From: Vibrio bathopelagicus
GTDB lineage: Bacteria > Pseudomonadota > Gammaproteobacteria > Enterobacterales > Vibrionaceae
DNA: 64,000 nucleotides
Assembly (NCBI RefSeq): GCF_014879975.1
Contig: NZ_CP062501.1
Span: 1,550,001 to 1,614,000, forward strand
Reading direction: 5' to 3'
Shown here: positions 18,022 through 27,190 of the stretch, piece after piece
Layout: each line of letters begins with the position of its first letter
Numbering within the stretch: position 1 is the first letter of the stretch
Program-made: the position numbers and the translations under genes
The notes under the pieces: model-generated
Told to the model about the DNA's origin: nothing
Databases searched by the model: none
The model's input: only the letters and a program-made list of their open reading frames with translations

Positions 18022-19047
18022 TTAAAACGATACTTGGCTATCCTGACCGACCACTACCTGAACACTATTTTGAACATCAAAGATTTCAAAACCATCAGCA
18101 ACCGGATCAGCATTGTCTTCATCACTGTCATGTTGTGCAGTACAGGTATAGCCTAACGAATACGTACCTGGATCAATGAAGCCCAGAGAAAATTCATAGT
18201 TCGTCTGTGCTTGATTCATTGCTACTGACGCTGAAGTGATCGGTTTCACTTCATCACTGCCGCCAATCGGAGCCATGTCAGGCTTATCGACATTACCTTC
18301 ATACAAGTACACCGACTGAACAAATGTATTGTCACCACCGTTACAAGTGTCATAAGTAGAAAGAGCAACAGTGCCTTCAATATTTCCTGTCTCAACCGTA
18401 TTGATAAGGCTTACAGACGTTCTTTGAATGGTGTAATCAGGGAAAGTCGAACTGTTCTTTAGGCCACGTCGAAGATCGAACTCAACAACAAAGTCGTTAC
18501 TTTGTTGGTTCACATTAAATGAGTTATTAAAGTAAAGCACGCCAGCGTTATCTTCTTTACCCACACCTTGCGGGCACGCACCTTCACCTTTCACCGTTAA
18601 CTCACGAGTCGTATCATCGTTTTCTACCACGTAAGATGGATCTGTTGGGTGATCGCCATCATTCGCAAACACACACAACTTATAACTGCCTACCGGAATT
18701 ACCTCATTTTCAATCAAAGGGAGCGCATCACTGCCTTGGTAATCCAATAAGTTAACACTTAACGGAATAGGATCCGCACCATCGGGTAATGGATCGCCAT
18801 TTTCATCAACATAGTCGCCGTTTTCATCCGTTTTATAAACGTCATATATCAATGGAGAACCTCCCTGTTGGGGAAGTAAAGCAACCTTACTGAATGTCAC
18901 AGTGACGTCTTTAACATCATCAATGGGCGCATCACTTACGCTCAAGGTAATTGGTGTCGTACTGCTTGATGATCCTGAATCACCACCACAACCAACAAGC
19001 CCAGCCAGCACAAGGCTCGCTAAAACGGTTTCCTTTAAATACTTCAT
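18022..19047 (-). CDS. DUF4382 lipoprotein
   Basis: A 341-residue protein with a lipoprotein signal peptide and lipobox LVGCGG (Cys20), followed by a low-complexity Ser linker and a DUF4382 domain (~32-160) beginning ITLSVSDAPIDDVKDVTVTFSKVALLP. A second extracellular beta-sandwich-like half (~200-340) follows. Asp at the position after the lipobox Cys is absent (Gly-Gly), so outer-membrane sorting is expected. Function of DUF4382 is not established. Acidic inserts (DENGDYVDENGDP) are calcium-binding-like, which is speculation. Stand-alone gene. Confidence 0.82.
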   Translation of the reverse strand: MKYLKETVLASLVLAGLVGCGGDSGSSSSTTPITLSVSDAPIDDVKDVTVTFSKVALLPQQGGSPLIYDVYKTDENGDYVDENGDPLPDGADPIPLSVNLLDYQGSDALPLIENEVIPVGSYKLCVFANDGDHPTDPSYVVENDDTTRELTVKGEGACPQGVGKEDNAGVLYFNNSFNVNQQSNDFVVEFDLRRGLKNSSTFPDYTIQRTSVSLINTVETGNIEGTVALSTYDTCNGGDNTFVQSVYLYEGNVDKPDMAPIGGSDEVKPITSASVAMNQAQTNYEFSLGFIDPGTYSLGYTCTAQHDSDEDNADPVADGFEIFDVQNSVQVVVGQDSQVSF

Positions 19048-19373
19048 AACTCATTTCCTATAAAATCACTGCTCAATAAAGGACTTATTTAAGTGCCCTT
19101 TTATTCATAGCCTTGTTGTGAGCTCTAGATTGACAACGGTATGGTTCTATCACGCACCTCCAATTATTTGGGGCTGCTACTCGTCCATCATCGCTGTTCA
19201 AATAGGTGCACATATCAAGTCGCGCATAGGTTAATTAAGTCTAGTAAGTAATTTGTCAATACGCTCACACATTTGGCAAAGGCTCTGTCAAATGTATTCA
19301 AAGTACCTTAGCCATCAAGTAAAAAGCCAAAGAACATGAGTACTTTGGCTTGAGGTTCATTCGAATAAAGAGA
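19048..19373. other. Intergenic region, only a terminator recognised
   Basis: Upstream region of the DUF4382 gene plus the terminator of the ASCH gene. No ORF with a credible start seen on either strand. Confidence 0.5.
19320..19351 (-). terminator. Terminator of the ASCH-domain gene
   Basis: AAGCCAAAG / CTTTGGCTT stem with TTTTTAC following on the minus strand, 22 bp after the stop codon. Confidence 0.75.
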
Positions 19374-19763
19374 CTATTCGATAGCTCGAATTTCTATGGC
19401 GAATATACCGTGAGTTGGGATCATATCTTGGTACTCGTGGAAGCTATAAAGAAGCTCGACGCCCTCATCAATTGAATGGCTCAACTTTGACAAAACACCC
19501 AACCCTTCAGCCATCAATAATGATCTAGGATCAGGGTAATGTCTTACATCCAGCACCTCAACAGTTAACGCATTAGGCTGAATGACATCTAACCCTACAA
19601 AGGGTGGGCCCGAAATAACTTGGAAAGAAATTTGGTCACCTGTATTCAACTGATCATATTGAATGGCTTCATAACTATTATTAGTTCTGATCTCAACACG
19701 CTTTAAACCGCTCTTAATTGCATCCAGCGGTCGCTGATAAATTTCCAGATTATAACGATTCAT
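19374..19763 (-). CDS. Small ASCH-like domain protein
   Basis: About 129 residues from the preferred ATG at 19763 (GAGGG five bases ahead); an upstream ATG at 19802 would add 13 basic residues without a ribosome site. It begins with the ASCH-type pattern: YNLEIYQRPLDAIKSGLKRVEIRTNN, then YDQLNTGDQISFQV, consistent with an RNA/nucleotide-binding beta-barrel related to PUA. ASCH proteins include cytidine-derivative amidohydrolases (YqfB) and RNA-binding factors; the precise role here is unknown. Stand-alone gene with its own terminator. Confidence 0.65.
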   Translation of the reverse strand: MNRYNLEIYQRPLDAIKSGLKRVEIRTNNSYEAIQYDQLNTGDQISFQVISGPPFVGLDVIQPNALTVEVLDVRHYPDPRSLLMAEGLGVLSKLSHSIDEGVELLYSFHEYQDMIPTHGIFAIEIRAIE

Positions 19764-19887
19764 AAGCCCTCTTTTTCGAATGTTATATTTAAACTTGTTC
19801 AATCATGTAAATCACTGTTGTTAAGATAGCGATAAACACGCCCTTCCATTTAGCTTAGTTCACGCATTTTAGTTGAACGCTAAGATC

Positions 19888-19926
19888 AAAAAAGCCGTTT
19901 AAGTATTGATACTCAAACGGCTTTTT
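19888..19926. terminator. Terminator downstream of the DUF2999 gene
   Basis: AAAAAGCCGTTT / AAACGGCTTTTT stem with an internal AGTAT/ATACT extension; T tract on both strands. Confidence 0.8.
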
Positions 19927-20007
19927 ACTCAAGTCTAATTCGCGATCTCAAGATCAGTTAACCGAATTGGCTATCGCTCCCTAACAAAATCGCTCATGCA
20001 CACTCTA

Positions 20008-20259
20008 TTATTTTTGAAGTTGCTCTTTAGCGGCTTCAACCTTAGAAAAATCTAGGCCAAGCTCTTCAACTGCTTCTTTGATTAGCGCAGGGTTTTGCAT
20101 TACCTGGCCCATCAGCATTTGAAGTTTATCTTGTGGTAAACCAAGTTGGCTGATTGTCGCCATTGCTGCAAGAGGGTTCTCAGTCAACGTTTTGAATAGC
20201 TCACTGATCTGCTCGTCGCTAATATTGTTCTCTTTCAACATTGCTAAAATCGGGTTCAT
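20008..20259 (-). CDS. DUF2999 family small protein
   Basis: An 83-residue soluble helical protein (MNPILAMLKENNISDEQISELFKTL ... PQDKLQMLMGQVMQNPALIKEAVEELG). It matches what I recall of DUF2999, a family found in vibrios and relatives with no assigned function. AAGGCAAAAAA precedes the ATG. Stand-alone gene with a terminator 80 bp downstream. No catalytic motif visible. Confidence 0.75.
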   Translation of the reverse strand: MNPILAMLKENNISDEQISELFKTLTENPLAAMATISQLGLPQDKLQMLMGQVMQNPALIKEAVEELGLDFSKVEAAKEQLQK

Positions 20260-20366
20260 TTTTTTGCCTTTGAAACACTAAATTAAGTAGGAACACAGCA
20301 TACCATCTAGCTGTGCTCGATTGTACTAACAACTTATACTTTGCCTACGGTGAAGTAACCCTAAAC

Positions 20367-21464
20367 TTAGCGAGACTCTAATGGGTAAGAACGGTAGCTC
20401 CACATACCATAAGTTCTCAGTGCGTCACGGTAGATGCCCAACAGCTCACCATCACTCGCTTTCTTTAGATCATCTAACGGCTTGTCTGGGTAAGAAACCG
20501 TATCGAAAGTAATGCCCTGAGGACCAGTTTGCCAGCTAGCAATTTCAAACAAAGTTTGACCACGTCGAACATGGCTTGCCGAGCTGATAATGGTCGCGTG
20601 CTTAATATCATGACGAGCAAGTGCATAGCTACTGAACAAGGCATTTCCTACCGTGCTGGTCGCGTAGTTCTCTTCAATGATACGATCTTTACTTACCCCT
20701 TTCTCGATAAGCCAATCTGCCATTAACTTACCTTCAGTCTTATGGTTCTTTGGCACGCCACCCGTTAACACGATCATCGCATCTGGGTTCGCTTTAGCCA
20801 TCGCCAATGTTGTCTCAAGACGCTCAATCAAGATCTGATGCATTGAGCCGTCTGGATTAAGCGCGTAACCCAAAGTGACGATCGCGCCATGATCATCGAG
20901 CAGACCTTTGTCCGCAGACTCTTTCAACGGAGTTTCTAACACGCGGTCGACCGTTGCAAAAATACGTTTGATGTCTTCTGCTTTGCCTTTGTTCAGGCTT
21001 TCCAGTTTCTCCATATGCTTATTGGATTCACTTTCGTTGCCTTCAAATCGCTGCCAAACCGCAAGGTAAGCATGAAGATCGACATCGTCTGGTGCGACCG
21101 TCAGCGCTTGCTCAAATAACTCAATAGCGCGCTCTGCATTCTTGTTGTAGATCTGAGCATTCGCTGCCGAAATCAGCAAGTCAGTACGGTAAGGTTCTAA
21201 CTGGTACGCTTCTAACAATCGGTTGGTCACAATTTCCATGTTGCTTGGCATTTTAGCCGTGAAGCCCGCGTGAGAAATTCTTGCCGGAGACTTAAACGCC
21301 TGCAACGCATCAAGAAGTAGTTGGTCGACAACTTGTCGCTTAGTCACCAACTGCGCGTAATCCGCAGAAGCTTGTACTGCGCCATCGTTAGCAGCGAAAG
21401 AATAAGGTGTTGCGCCAAAAGCCAGCATGCCACCAAGAGCGAGGGCGATAATGTTCTTTTTCAT
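20367..21464 (-). CDS. Periplasmic TPR-DUF218 protein (YdcF/SanA-like)
   Basis: A 365-residue protein with a signal peptide (1-24, ATPYSFA), a helical TPR-like region at ~80-160 (AERAIELFEQALTVAPDDVDLHAYLAV), and a DUF218 domain at ~190-350. Domain motifs are VTLGYALNPDGSM, AMIVLTGGVPKNHKTEGKLMADWLIEKGV, IIEENYATSTVGNALFS and SSASHVRRG. DUF218 proteins (SanA, ElyC, YdcF) act at the envelope and some affect peptidoglycan or undecaprenyl-phosphate metabolism. The TPR fusion and periplasmic location are less common than the membrane-anchored forms. Confidence 0.85.
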   Translation of the reverse strand: MKKNIIALALGGMLAFGATPYSFAANDGAVQASADYAQLVTKRQVVDQLLLDALQAFKSPARISHAGFTAKMPSNMEIVTNRLLEAYQLEPYRTDLLISAANAQIYNKNAERAIELFEQALTVAPDDVDLHAYLAVWQRFEGNESESNKHMEKLESLNKGKAEDIKRIFATVDRVLETPLKESADKGLLDDHGAIVTLGYALNPDGSMHQILIERLETTLAMAKANPDAMIVLTGGVPKNHKTEGKLMADWLIEKGVSKDRIIEENYATSTVGNALFSSYALARHDIKHATIISSASHVRRGQTLFEIASWQTGPQGITFDTVSYPDKPLDDLKKASDGELLGIYRDALRTYGMWSYRSYPLESR

Positions 21465-21959
21465 GGAAGGATCCTGTGTCGTTAAGTGTTCACATCAGAT
21501 TTGCTCACCAATGTAAGTCCCTAAGATTAAAAAACCGTGAAGCACACCTGAATCTCCAACGTTTATATTCATTTGTTGCATAAGGTGTGGCAGCAAATCA
21601 CGATTTTGAACTTACCTGTAAGCCTGTGTATCCAGATAATTCTGGTTTTAAGCTGTACTCAACAGTTATGTTGGAATATCTGACTGCGGATTCCATACGC
21701 CCTATTTCGCCGAAAACCACCAATCACAAATCCAAACTCCGCATCAAAAACAAACCAAAGCAGCCGATTTAAGAACAATTTTCAACGACTTAAAATTCAA
21801 CACACTGAATCACTCGATTCTAACCGTCGCTTAAATAACGAAGTTTTAAACACATAGACTTGGAATACGAATCAACAGATTTTCAAATAATTCAAAATCA
21901 ATTATTGAACGCTCGTTCAAGTGGTGCTTTAATGAATTACCAATACAAGGAGTTACCCC
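21465..21959. other. Intergenic region upstream of the GST gene
   Basis: No credible gene. A GTG-initiated 61-residue frame near 21587 has no ribosome site or family resemblance. The region contains the promoters of the two divergent genes and the palindrome at 21905-21920. Confidence 0.5.
21905..21920. promoter_or_regulatory. Palindromic operator upstream of the GST gene
   Basis: TTGAACG-CT-CGTTCAA is a perfect 7-bp inverted repeat with a 2-base spacer, 40 bp before the GST start. The form is typical of TetR-family operators; no TetR gene is in the window. Confidence 0.5.
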
Positions 21960-22640
21960 ATGCTTAAGTTCTATTTTCACCAAACACCCAACCCAATGAA
22001 GATCGCTCTGTTTCTAGAAGAGACAGGCCTAGATTTTGAACTCGTTCCTATCGATACCTTAAAAGGCGAGCAACACACTCCGGAATATCGCTTAATAAAC
22101 CCGAACGGTAAAACGCCAGCGATCGAAGACGAAGGACAACGCGTTTTTGATTCGAACGCTATCCTTCTGTACCTATCAGAGAAGACGGGCAAGCTAGGTG
22201 GGCAACCTGAAGACAGAGCTGAACTGTTATCTTGGATGATGTTTATTGCGAGTGGTCTTGGTCCTTATTCTGGTCAATCGGTACACTTCCGCCATGCTGC
22301 GCCAGCAGGCCTAGACCACGCTGTGAACCGTTACCTACGTGAAGCACAACGTCACTACGAAGTGTTAGAAAAGCATATGGAAGGTCGTGAATTTATCGTC
22401 GGCAATGAGTACACCATTGTCGATGTCGCTGCATGGGGTTGGATTGATAAAGCACCAGTCGTACTTGGTGAAGAAGGCTTAGAACCTTACCCGAACTTGA
22501 AACGTTGGTTTAATGCAATCAACACTCGCCCTGCCGCACTGCGCGCCCGCGAAACCGGCAAAGATGTTGAATTTAAAACTGAACGTGATGAAGAAGCGAA
22601 ACGTGCGCTGTTCCCGTCTAACTTTCCAATCAACGAATAA
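21960..22640 (+). CDS. Glutathione S-transferase
   Basis: A 226-residue GST. The N-terminal thioredoxin fold has TPNPMKIALFLEETGLDFELVPIDTLKGEQHTPEYRLINPNGKTPAI with the cis-Pro in KTPAI, and VFDSNAILLYLSEK binds the glutathione gamma-glutamyl group. The C-terminal helical domain contains GREFIVGNEYTIVDVAAWGW, the family's N-capping box. It resembles YfcG/GstB-type bacterial enzymes. AAGGAGTTACCCC precedes the ATG. A TTGAACG palindrome upstream suggests TetR-type control. Stand-alone gene. Confidence 0.93.
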   Translation: MLKFYFHQTPNPMKIALFLEETGLDFELVPIDTLKGEQHTPEYRLINPNGKTPAIEDEGQRVFDSNAILLYLSEKTGKLGGQPEDRAELLSWMMFIASGLGPYSGQSVHFRHAAPAGLDHAVNRYLREAQRHYEVLEKHMEGREFIVGNEYTIVDVAAWGWIDKAPVVLGEEGLEPYPNLKRWFNAINTRPAALRARETGKDVEFKTERDEEAKRALFPSNFPINE

Positions 22641-23131
22641 TTCAGCATAACGACGGCAATATTATCGGCTTCTACATATTTATCTCTAAGATAAAGCGTG
22701 CCTTGTTGTTTACTTTGTTCGTCACAAAGCAGATAAAGTTTACGATGTAGGCGAAGTCATTAAACGATCCTCATAGTAACAACACTCAAACAGCAGACTT
22801 AATGCCTGCTGTTTTTTTGCGAGTGTTCTTATTGCTAATAATCACTCCTCACCTATAGATATATCTATATCGCTCCTTTACGACACCCTGAACCCTATAA
22901 ACGATACCCCGCGCAAAGATCAAATCACCACAATCAAATCTAGTCATAAATCTTCATGTCATCAAATGGCAATTATCGAACCTTGATTACTGGCAACATT
23001 ACTCCTAAGTTTATGAATGTTAGTCATTTAAAACGGATATTTTCTGAATAACTAACTTCGTAACACTAGTTTAGTAAGGATTGTTACGCGATGCGGATAC
23101 CCCGCCACGCACGGAAATTATAGGTACCATA
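22641..23131. other. Intergenic region between GST and amidohydrolase genes
   Basis: Holds the GST terminator and the upstream region of the amidohydrolase gene. No credible ORF seen. Confidence 0.5.
22782..22829 (+). terminator. Terminator downstream of the GST gene
   Basis: Core stem AAACAGCAG / CTGCTGTTT followed by TTTTTGC, extended by outer arms ACACTC / GAGTGT. Confidence 0.8.
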
Positions 23132-24460
23132 ATGAAACATAAGAGTCTTAAACTGTCAGTTGTCGCAATATCATGCTCACTCGCCTTTTCAGCGAATGCC
23201 GCGTCTACCCTTTTTACCAATGTTGACATCTTTAATGGAACTGAAAACAAGCTCTATGAAGACCACAATGTACTCGTGGTTGATAACAAAATAGAGAAGA
23301 TATCTAAATCTGCAATTGACGCAGCTGATGCAACTGTCGTGGATGGACAAGGTAAAACGATGATTCCAGGGCTTATCGACATGCACTCGCACTTGTGTAT
23401 TCAAGAAGGCATGTTAGTAGGTAAGCAGGGATATGACCAAATGGCAATGGGTGCCAGAACCTACGTATCAATGAATCAATATCTAGAGCAAGGCTTTACA
23501 ACGGCTCGTGATGCTGGCTGTAATATCTTAGGTGTAGCAAAAGCGGTTAATAATGGATTGATTGATGGACCTAGAATCTACCCATCAGGTGGTTTCCTAA
23601 GCCAAACAGGTGGCCATGCAGACACGGGGAACTTTAATGACCAGCCTGGAGCAGTTGATGATCTAGAACGCCATGGCTTTGGTTATATCGTTGATGGTAA
23701 AACGGAAGTCCGTCGCGCGGCACGCCAGAACCTAAGAGCAGGTGCAACCCAAATTAAAGTCATGGCAGGTGGCGGTGTTGCTAGTGAATTTGACCCTATC
23801 CACATGACCCAAATGTCGGTAGAAGAGCTAGAGACAGCAGTAGAAGTTGCTAAAGATTATGGCACTTATGTAACCGTACACGCGTATCACGATCGCTCTG
23901 TTAACCGTGCTATCGATGCAGGTGTTCGTACTATCGAGCATAACTTCTTGGTATCGGAAGATACAATCAAACGTATGAAAAAAGAAGGCGTTGCACTATC
24001 AGCACAAGCGGTAATGTCACTCAAAGCTTTTGCTGAACCAGAATCAATCACTTTCTTTAGTCCAGATCAGAAAGCAAAAGCTTCTAAAGTTTACGAAGGT
24101 GCATTACAGATGTTCAAGTGGGCTAAGAAGCACGACATTCTTGTGGTAACCGGTGGTGATATGTTTGGGCCTGCCTATAACATGGCACAGGCTGAGAACA
24201 TGACCTACATGCAAAAAGCAGGATTCACGCCATTTGATATCATGAAAATGGGAACCTCTAATGCAGCTGAAGTATTAAGCTGGAGTGGTGGTATGAACCC
24301 TTATAAATATGGCTCATTAGGTAAGATTGAAGCAGGAGCTTATGCCGACTTGATTCTTGTTGATGGTAATCCACTTGATGACATTGAAATTCTGAATCAA
24401 TACGAAGAGAAATTCCAATACATCATGAAAGACGGGAAAGTTTACAAAGACACCCTATAA
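23132..24460 (+). CDS. Secreted metal-dependent amidohydrolase (imidazolonepropionase-like)
   Basis: About 442 residues from the ATG at 23132, which opens a clean Sec signal peptide (MKHKSLKLSVVAISCSLAFSANA). An in-frame ATG at 23081 would bury the signal peptide, so I reject it. Amidohydrolase motifs: MIPGLIDMHSHLC (HxH metal site), IKVMAGGGVASEFDP, TVHAYHDRS, TIEHNFLV, VVTGGDMFGP (catalytic Asp), and the C-terminal GSLGKIEAGAYADLILVDGNPLDDI. The carboxylated-lysine position is probably IKVMAGG. Such periplasmic enzymes include Xaa-Pro and beta-aspartyl peptidases; the substrate is unknown. The DUF3299 gene follows in the same direction. Confidence 0.9.
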   Translation: MKHKSLKLSVVAISCSLAFSANAASTLFTNVDIFNGTENKLYEDHNVLVVDNKIEKISKSAIDAADATVVDGQGKTMIPGLIDMHSHLCIQEGMLVGKQGYDQMAMGARTYVSMNQYLEQGFTTARDAGCNILGVAKAVNNGLIDGPRIYPSGGFLSQTGGHADTGNFNDQPGAVDDLERHGFGYIVDGKTEVRRAARQNLRAGATQIKVMAGGGVASEFDPIHMTQMSVEELETAVEVAKDYGTYVTVHAYHDRSVNRAIDAGVRTIEHNFLVSEDTIKRMKKEGVALSAQAVMSLKAFAEPESITFFSPDQKAKASKVYEGALQMFKWAKKHDILVVTGGDMFGPAYNMAQAENMTYMQKAGFTPFDIMKMGTSNAAEVLSWSGGMNPYKYGSLGKIEAGAYADLILVDGNPLDDIEILNQYEEKFQYIMKDGKVYKDTL

Positions 24461-24466
24461 CAAAAC

Positions 24467-24492
24467 GAAGGCAAGTTTAACGACTTGCCTTC
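24467..24492. terminator. Hairpin after the amidohydrolase gene
   Basis: GAAGGCAAG / CTTGCCTTC stem immediately after the stop codon; no T tract, so termination may be weak and allow read-through into the DUF3299 gene. Confidence 0.45.
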
Positions 24493-24549
24493 ACTCCCTC
24501 AAACAAACGTTATCTCTTATTTTCTATGGTTGTTCAGGATATGATTTCT

Positions 24550-25203
24550 ATGTGTCGCAAACTTTTCTTAACCGTCGTTTTATCTGTCTTTTCTCTTTCA
24601 GCTTTTTCTAGCGAAGTGTCGTATACCTATTGGGAAGAACTTCGCCCGAATATAGAAACGATCGAAGATCCTTTTGCGCACCTTAATGTAAATCAATTGG
24701 ACGATTTAGCCTACGTGGCTAAATATCTTCAAGTTAGCAATACACCAGAACAGTCTCCTTCAGCAGAGCTAAAAAAAGAGTATGCAGTATCTAAGGCTCG
24801 ACTAGAACAAGCAGGTATTGATATCCATAAATTGCTCGATCTGCGTGAGCAAATAACTGATCAACGAAAAATTATGGCAACGCAAGCAAACCCAAGCATC
24901 CTTAACGCAACTCATCGAGTTCCAGGCTATATTACGCCGATCGATTTCGATGGTTTAAAGGTCACTAAGTTTTTGTTTGTCCCAACAGCAGGGGCATGTA
25001 TCCATACCCCTCCACCACCAGCGAATCAAATGATTTTAGTTAACTACCCACAAGGAATTGAAGTTGACTCTCTATCAACTCCGATGTGGATTGAAGGAAA
25101 GATCACAACCAAAGATTCCACTTTAGATATTAGCTATGTCGATGGTGAATCCGAAGTCTCCACAATCTATTCTATGGACGCAAGTAAAGTCGACTTCTAT
25201 TAA
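24550..25203 (+). CDS. DUF3299 periplasmic protein
   Basis: About 217 residues. The preferred ATG at 24550 opens MCRKLFLTVVLSVFSLSAFSS, a Sec signal peptide; AGGAT lies about ten bases ahead. Two earlier in-frame ATGs (24526, 24541) are possible. The conserved core VPGYITPIDFDGLKVTKFLFVPTAGACIHTPPPPANQ is the DUF3299 signature, with a Cys-His pair that may bind metal. In other bacteria DUF3299 proteins accompany ABC exporters and metal or cofactor genes, so a periplasmic carrier or accessory role is possible. Function unknown. It lies 90 bp after the amidohydrolase gene and may be co-transcribed. Confidence 0.8.
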   Translation: MCRKLFLTVVLSVFSLSAFSSEVSYTYWEELRPNIETIEDPFAHLNVNQLDDLAYVAKYLQVSNTPEQSPSAELKKEYAVSKARLEQAGIDIHKLLDLREQITDQRKIMATQANPSILNATHRVPGYITPIDFDGLKVTKFLFVPTAGACIHTPPPPANQMILVNYPQGIEVDSLSTPMWIEGKITTKDSTLDISYVDGESEVSTIYSMDASKVDFY

Positions 25204-25233
25204 TCAGGTACCCGTGTAACACGCTTCTTATAT

Positions 25234-25268
25234 CAAAGAGCCGCTAAAAAGCGGCTCTTGATTTTTTA
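25234..25268. terminator. Bidirectional terminator between DUF3299 gene and guaC
   Basis: AAGAGCCGC / GCGGCTCTT stem, TTTTTT after it on the plus strand and a T-poor run on the minus strand; placed between convergent genes. Confidence 0.8.
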
Positions 25269-25288
25269 ACTATTCGAATCAGTTCAGA

Positions 25289-26332
25289 TTACTCTTTACC
25301 GAATACGTTGTTCTCTTGCTCTTGTACACGGATGAAAGTCGTACGCTTAGTTAGCTCTTTAAGCTTTGCTGCGCCTACGTATGTACAAGTTGAACGTACA
25401 CCACCAAGGATGTCAGAAATTGTGTTGTGAACTGAACCACGGTATGGAAGTAAAACAGTTTTACCTTCTGCAGCGCGGTACTTAGCAACACCACCTGAGT
25501 GCTTGTCCATAGCCGACTGAGATGACATGCCGTAGAACTTCATGTATTGCTTACCGTCTTGCTCTACAACTTCACCGCCGGACTCAGAGTGACCAGCTAG
25601 CATGCCGCCTAGCATTACGAAGTCAGCACCGCCGCCGAATGCTTTAGATACGTCACCCGCACATGAACAACCACCGTCACCGATGATCATGCCGCCAAGG
25701 CCGTGTGCCGCGTCGCCACACTCGATGATTGCAGAAAGTTGAGGGTAACCTACGCCTGTTTTAACACGTGTAGTACAAACCGAACCAGGGCCGATACCAA
25801 CCTTAACGATGTCTGCACCCGCTAGGATTAGCTCTTCAACCATGTCACCTGTTACAACGTTACCCGCTGAGATAACTTTAGTTGGGAATTCAGCACGTAC
25901 TTTTTGTACGAACTCAACAAGGTGCTCTGAGTAGCCGTTAGCGATATCGATACAGATGAACACAAACTCTTCGCTAAGCGCCATGATCTTCTTAACTTTC
26001 TCGAACTCAGCTTCAGAAGTACCAGTTGATACAAAAACGTTGTTCAGCGTTTTCTTGTCTGCTGTTTTAGCAAACTCAGCCCACTGCTCTACTGTGTAGT
26101 GCTTGTGTACTGCAGTCATAACACCGTGCTCTGCTAGAGCGGCTGCCATTTCAAAGCTTGCTACCGAATCCATGTTCGCTGCAATTACTGGAGTACCAGA
26201 CCATTGACGACCGCTATGCTTGAATGTAAAATCGCGGGTTAATTCAACTTGAGAACGGCTTTTAAGGGTAGAACGCTTCGGACGGAAGAGTACATCTTTG
26301 AAACCTAACTTAAGTTCTTGTTCGATACGCAT
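25289..26332 (-). CDS. guaC: GMP reductase GuaC
   Basis: A 347-residue IMPDH/GMPR TIM barrel that converts GMP to IMP and ammonia with NADPH. The catalytic cysteine is in GPGSVCTTR (Cys186), and [48 protein letters not shown] and the flap motif follow. The length equals the E. coli enzyme and no CBS domains are inserted. It is transcribed alone from a promoter at about 26460-26487, through a 120-base leader that contains two hairpins with identical loops (separate entries), a likely point of control. Confidence 0.97.
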   Translation of the reverse strand: MRIEQELKLGFKDVLFRPKRSTLKSRSQVELTRDFTFKHSGRQWSGTPVIAANMDSVASFEMAAALAEHGVMTAVHKHYTVEQWAEFAKTADKKTLNNVFVSTGTSEAEFEKVKKIMALSEEFVFICIDIANGYSEHLVEFVQKVRAEFPTKVISAGNVVTGDMVEELILAGADIVKVGIGPGSVCTTRVKTGVGYPQLSAIIECGDAAHGLGGMIIGDGGCSCAGDVSKAFGGGADFVMLGGMLAGHSESGGEVVEQDGKQYMKFYGMSSQSAMDKHSGGVAKYRAAEGKTVLLPYRGSVHNTISDILGGVRSTCTYVGAAKLKELTKRTTFIRVQEQENNVFGKE

Positions 26333-26379
26333 GGTGTTTTCCTTGATTCATAAAATTATGTGTCTCTCGCGAAATGCGT

Positions 26380-26407
26380 AGTAAAACCGTTGGCAGACGA
26401 GTTTACT
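26380..26407 (-). promoter_or_regulatory. guaC leader hairpin 2
   Basis: Arms AGTAAA/TTTACT and CG/CG enclose an 8-base loop that reads TCTGCCAA in the transcript, the same loop as hairpin 1, about 50 bases upstream of the guaC start. Confidence 0.5.
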
Positions 26408-26423
26408 TTTCTTCGGACACAAA

Positions 26424-26455
26424 AAAACCGGAGCGTTGGCAGACGCTCCGGTTTT
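26424..26455 (-). promoter_or_regulatory. guaC leader hairpin 1, terminator-like
   Basis: Transcript-sense AAAACCGGAGCG - TCTGCCAA - CGCTCCGG followed by seven T: an intrinsic-terminator shape located almost exactly at the predicted 5' end of the guaC mRNA. Confidence 0.65.
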
Positions 26456-26459
26456 CAGC

Positions 26460-26487
26460 ATTATAGGTCGTGATTTAGTAACAGCAA
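26460..26487 (-). promoter_or_regulatory. Predicted sigma-70 promoter of guaC
   Basis: On the minus strand TTGCTG, a 16-base spacer, then a perfect TATAAT (26465-26460). The predicted start is near 26453. Confidence 0.5.
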
Positions 26488-27156
26488 GTCTGATATTTCA
26501 CTTTTTTTTATGCTATCCTCTCAAAGATTCCATATCTGCTAAAAACTCCTCAGCTTTATTTTCCCACTAAATTCTTACTAATTAATAACTTAGCTAACTA
26601 TTTACGCAAACGCTGTCGGTTTATTGCGCAATCGTTTTCCTCCCTATTTCACTCAATATCACCCTCATTAAGCTATAATGTGAAGAAAGTGCCTCGAAAT
26701 CACATAAAAATCACACTTTTCTCCAACAAAAAAATGTCTTTTTTCTTAAATAAATTCGATTTTTTCCCAAATTTTCTTTGTTTTCGACCAAATTCAGCAA
26801 TCTCATCACCTTGTCAGTTAGCCTCTGTTTGGAAACGCACCGTGCAATCAGTCCGATCTAGAGGTCGAGATTCACTTAGTTTCGATAATCTAAGGTGGGC
26901 GAACCATCAAATGCACCACTCAAGACTCAACTTTATAAACTGATCGCGTTCAAAAAAGCGCTTCTTTATAGCCGTGTTGTTCATTCAATCGAGATGATTC
27001 AGTAAAGGTGCTCGAACAAAGCGAGTTGGCTGACGTGAAAAACTGCGTGAATATGAGAGTTAGCGGTAGCCAAATGTAGAAAATGAGTAGGCTAAAATCC
27101 GAAGCCTAGAAAGCAGGCTAAAAGTATGAAAAGTAGAGTTGAAGAATAGAAAGCAA

Positions 27157-27190
27157 AAAAATGGCTAAGGTGATTAACCTTAGCCATTTC
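27157..27190 (-). terminator. Terminator of the REC-CheC/PAS operon
   Basis: AATGGCTAAGG / CCTTAGCCATT stem followed by TTTTTTT on the minus strand, 57 bp after the PAS gene stop. Confidence 0.85.

Noticed and set aside
21587..21772. A 61-codon plus-strand frame in the GST upstream region
   Set aside because: GTG start without a ribosome site and no family resemblance.
26680..26943. An 87-codon plus-strand frame upstream of guaC
   Set aside because: GTG start with no ribosome site, odd composition and no recognisable domain; left as noncoding.
27015..27040. GTTGGCTGACG near 27020 considered as a quorum-sensing Qrr RNA core
   Set aside because: The conserved Qrr pairing region and sigma-54 promoter are not present.
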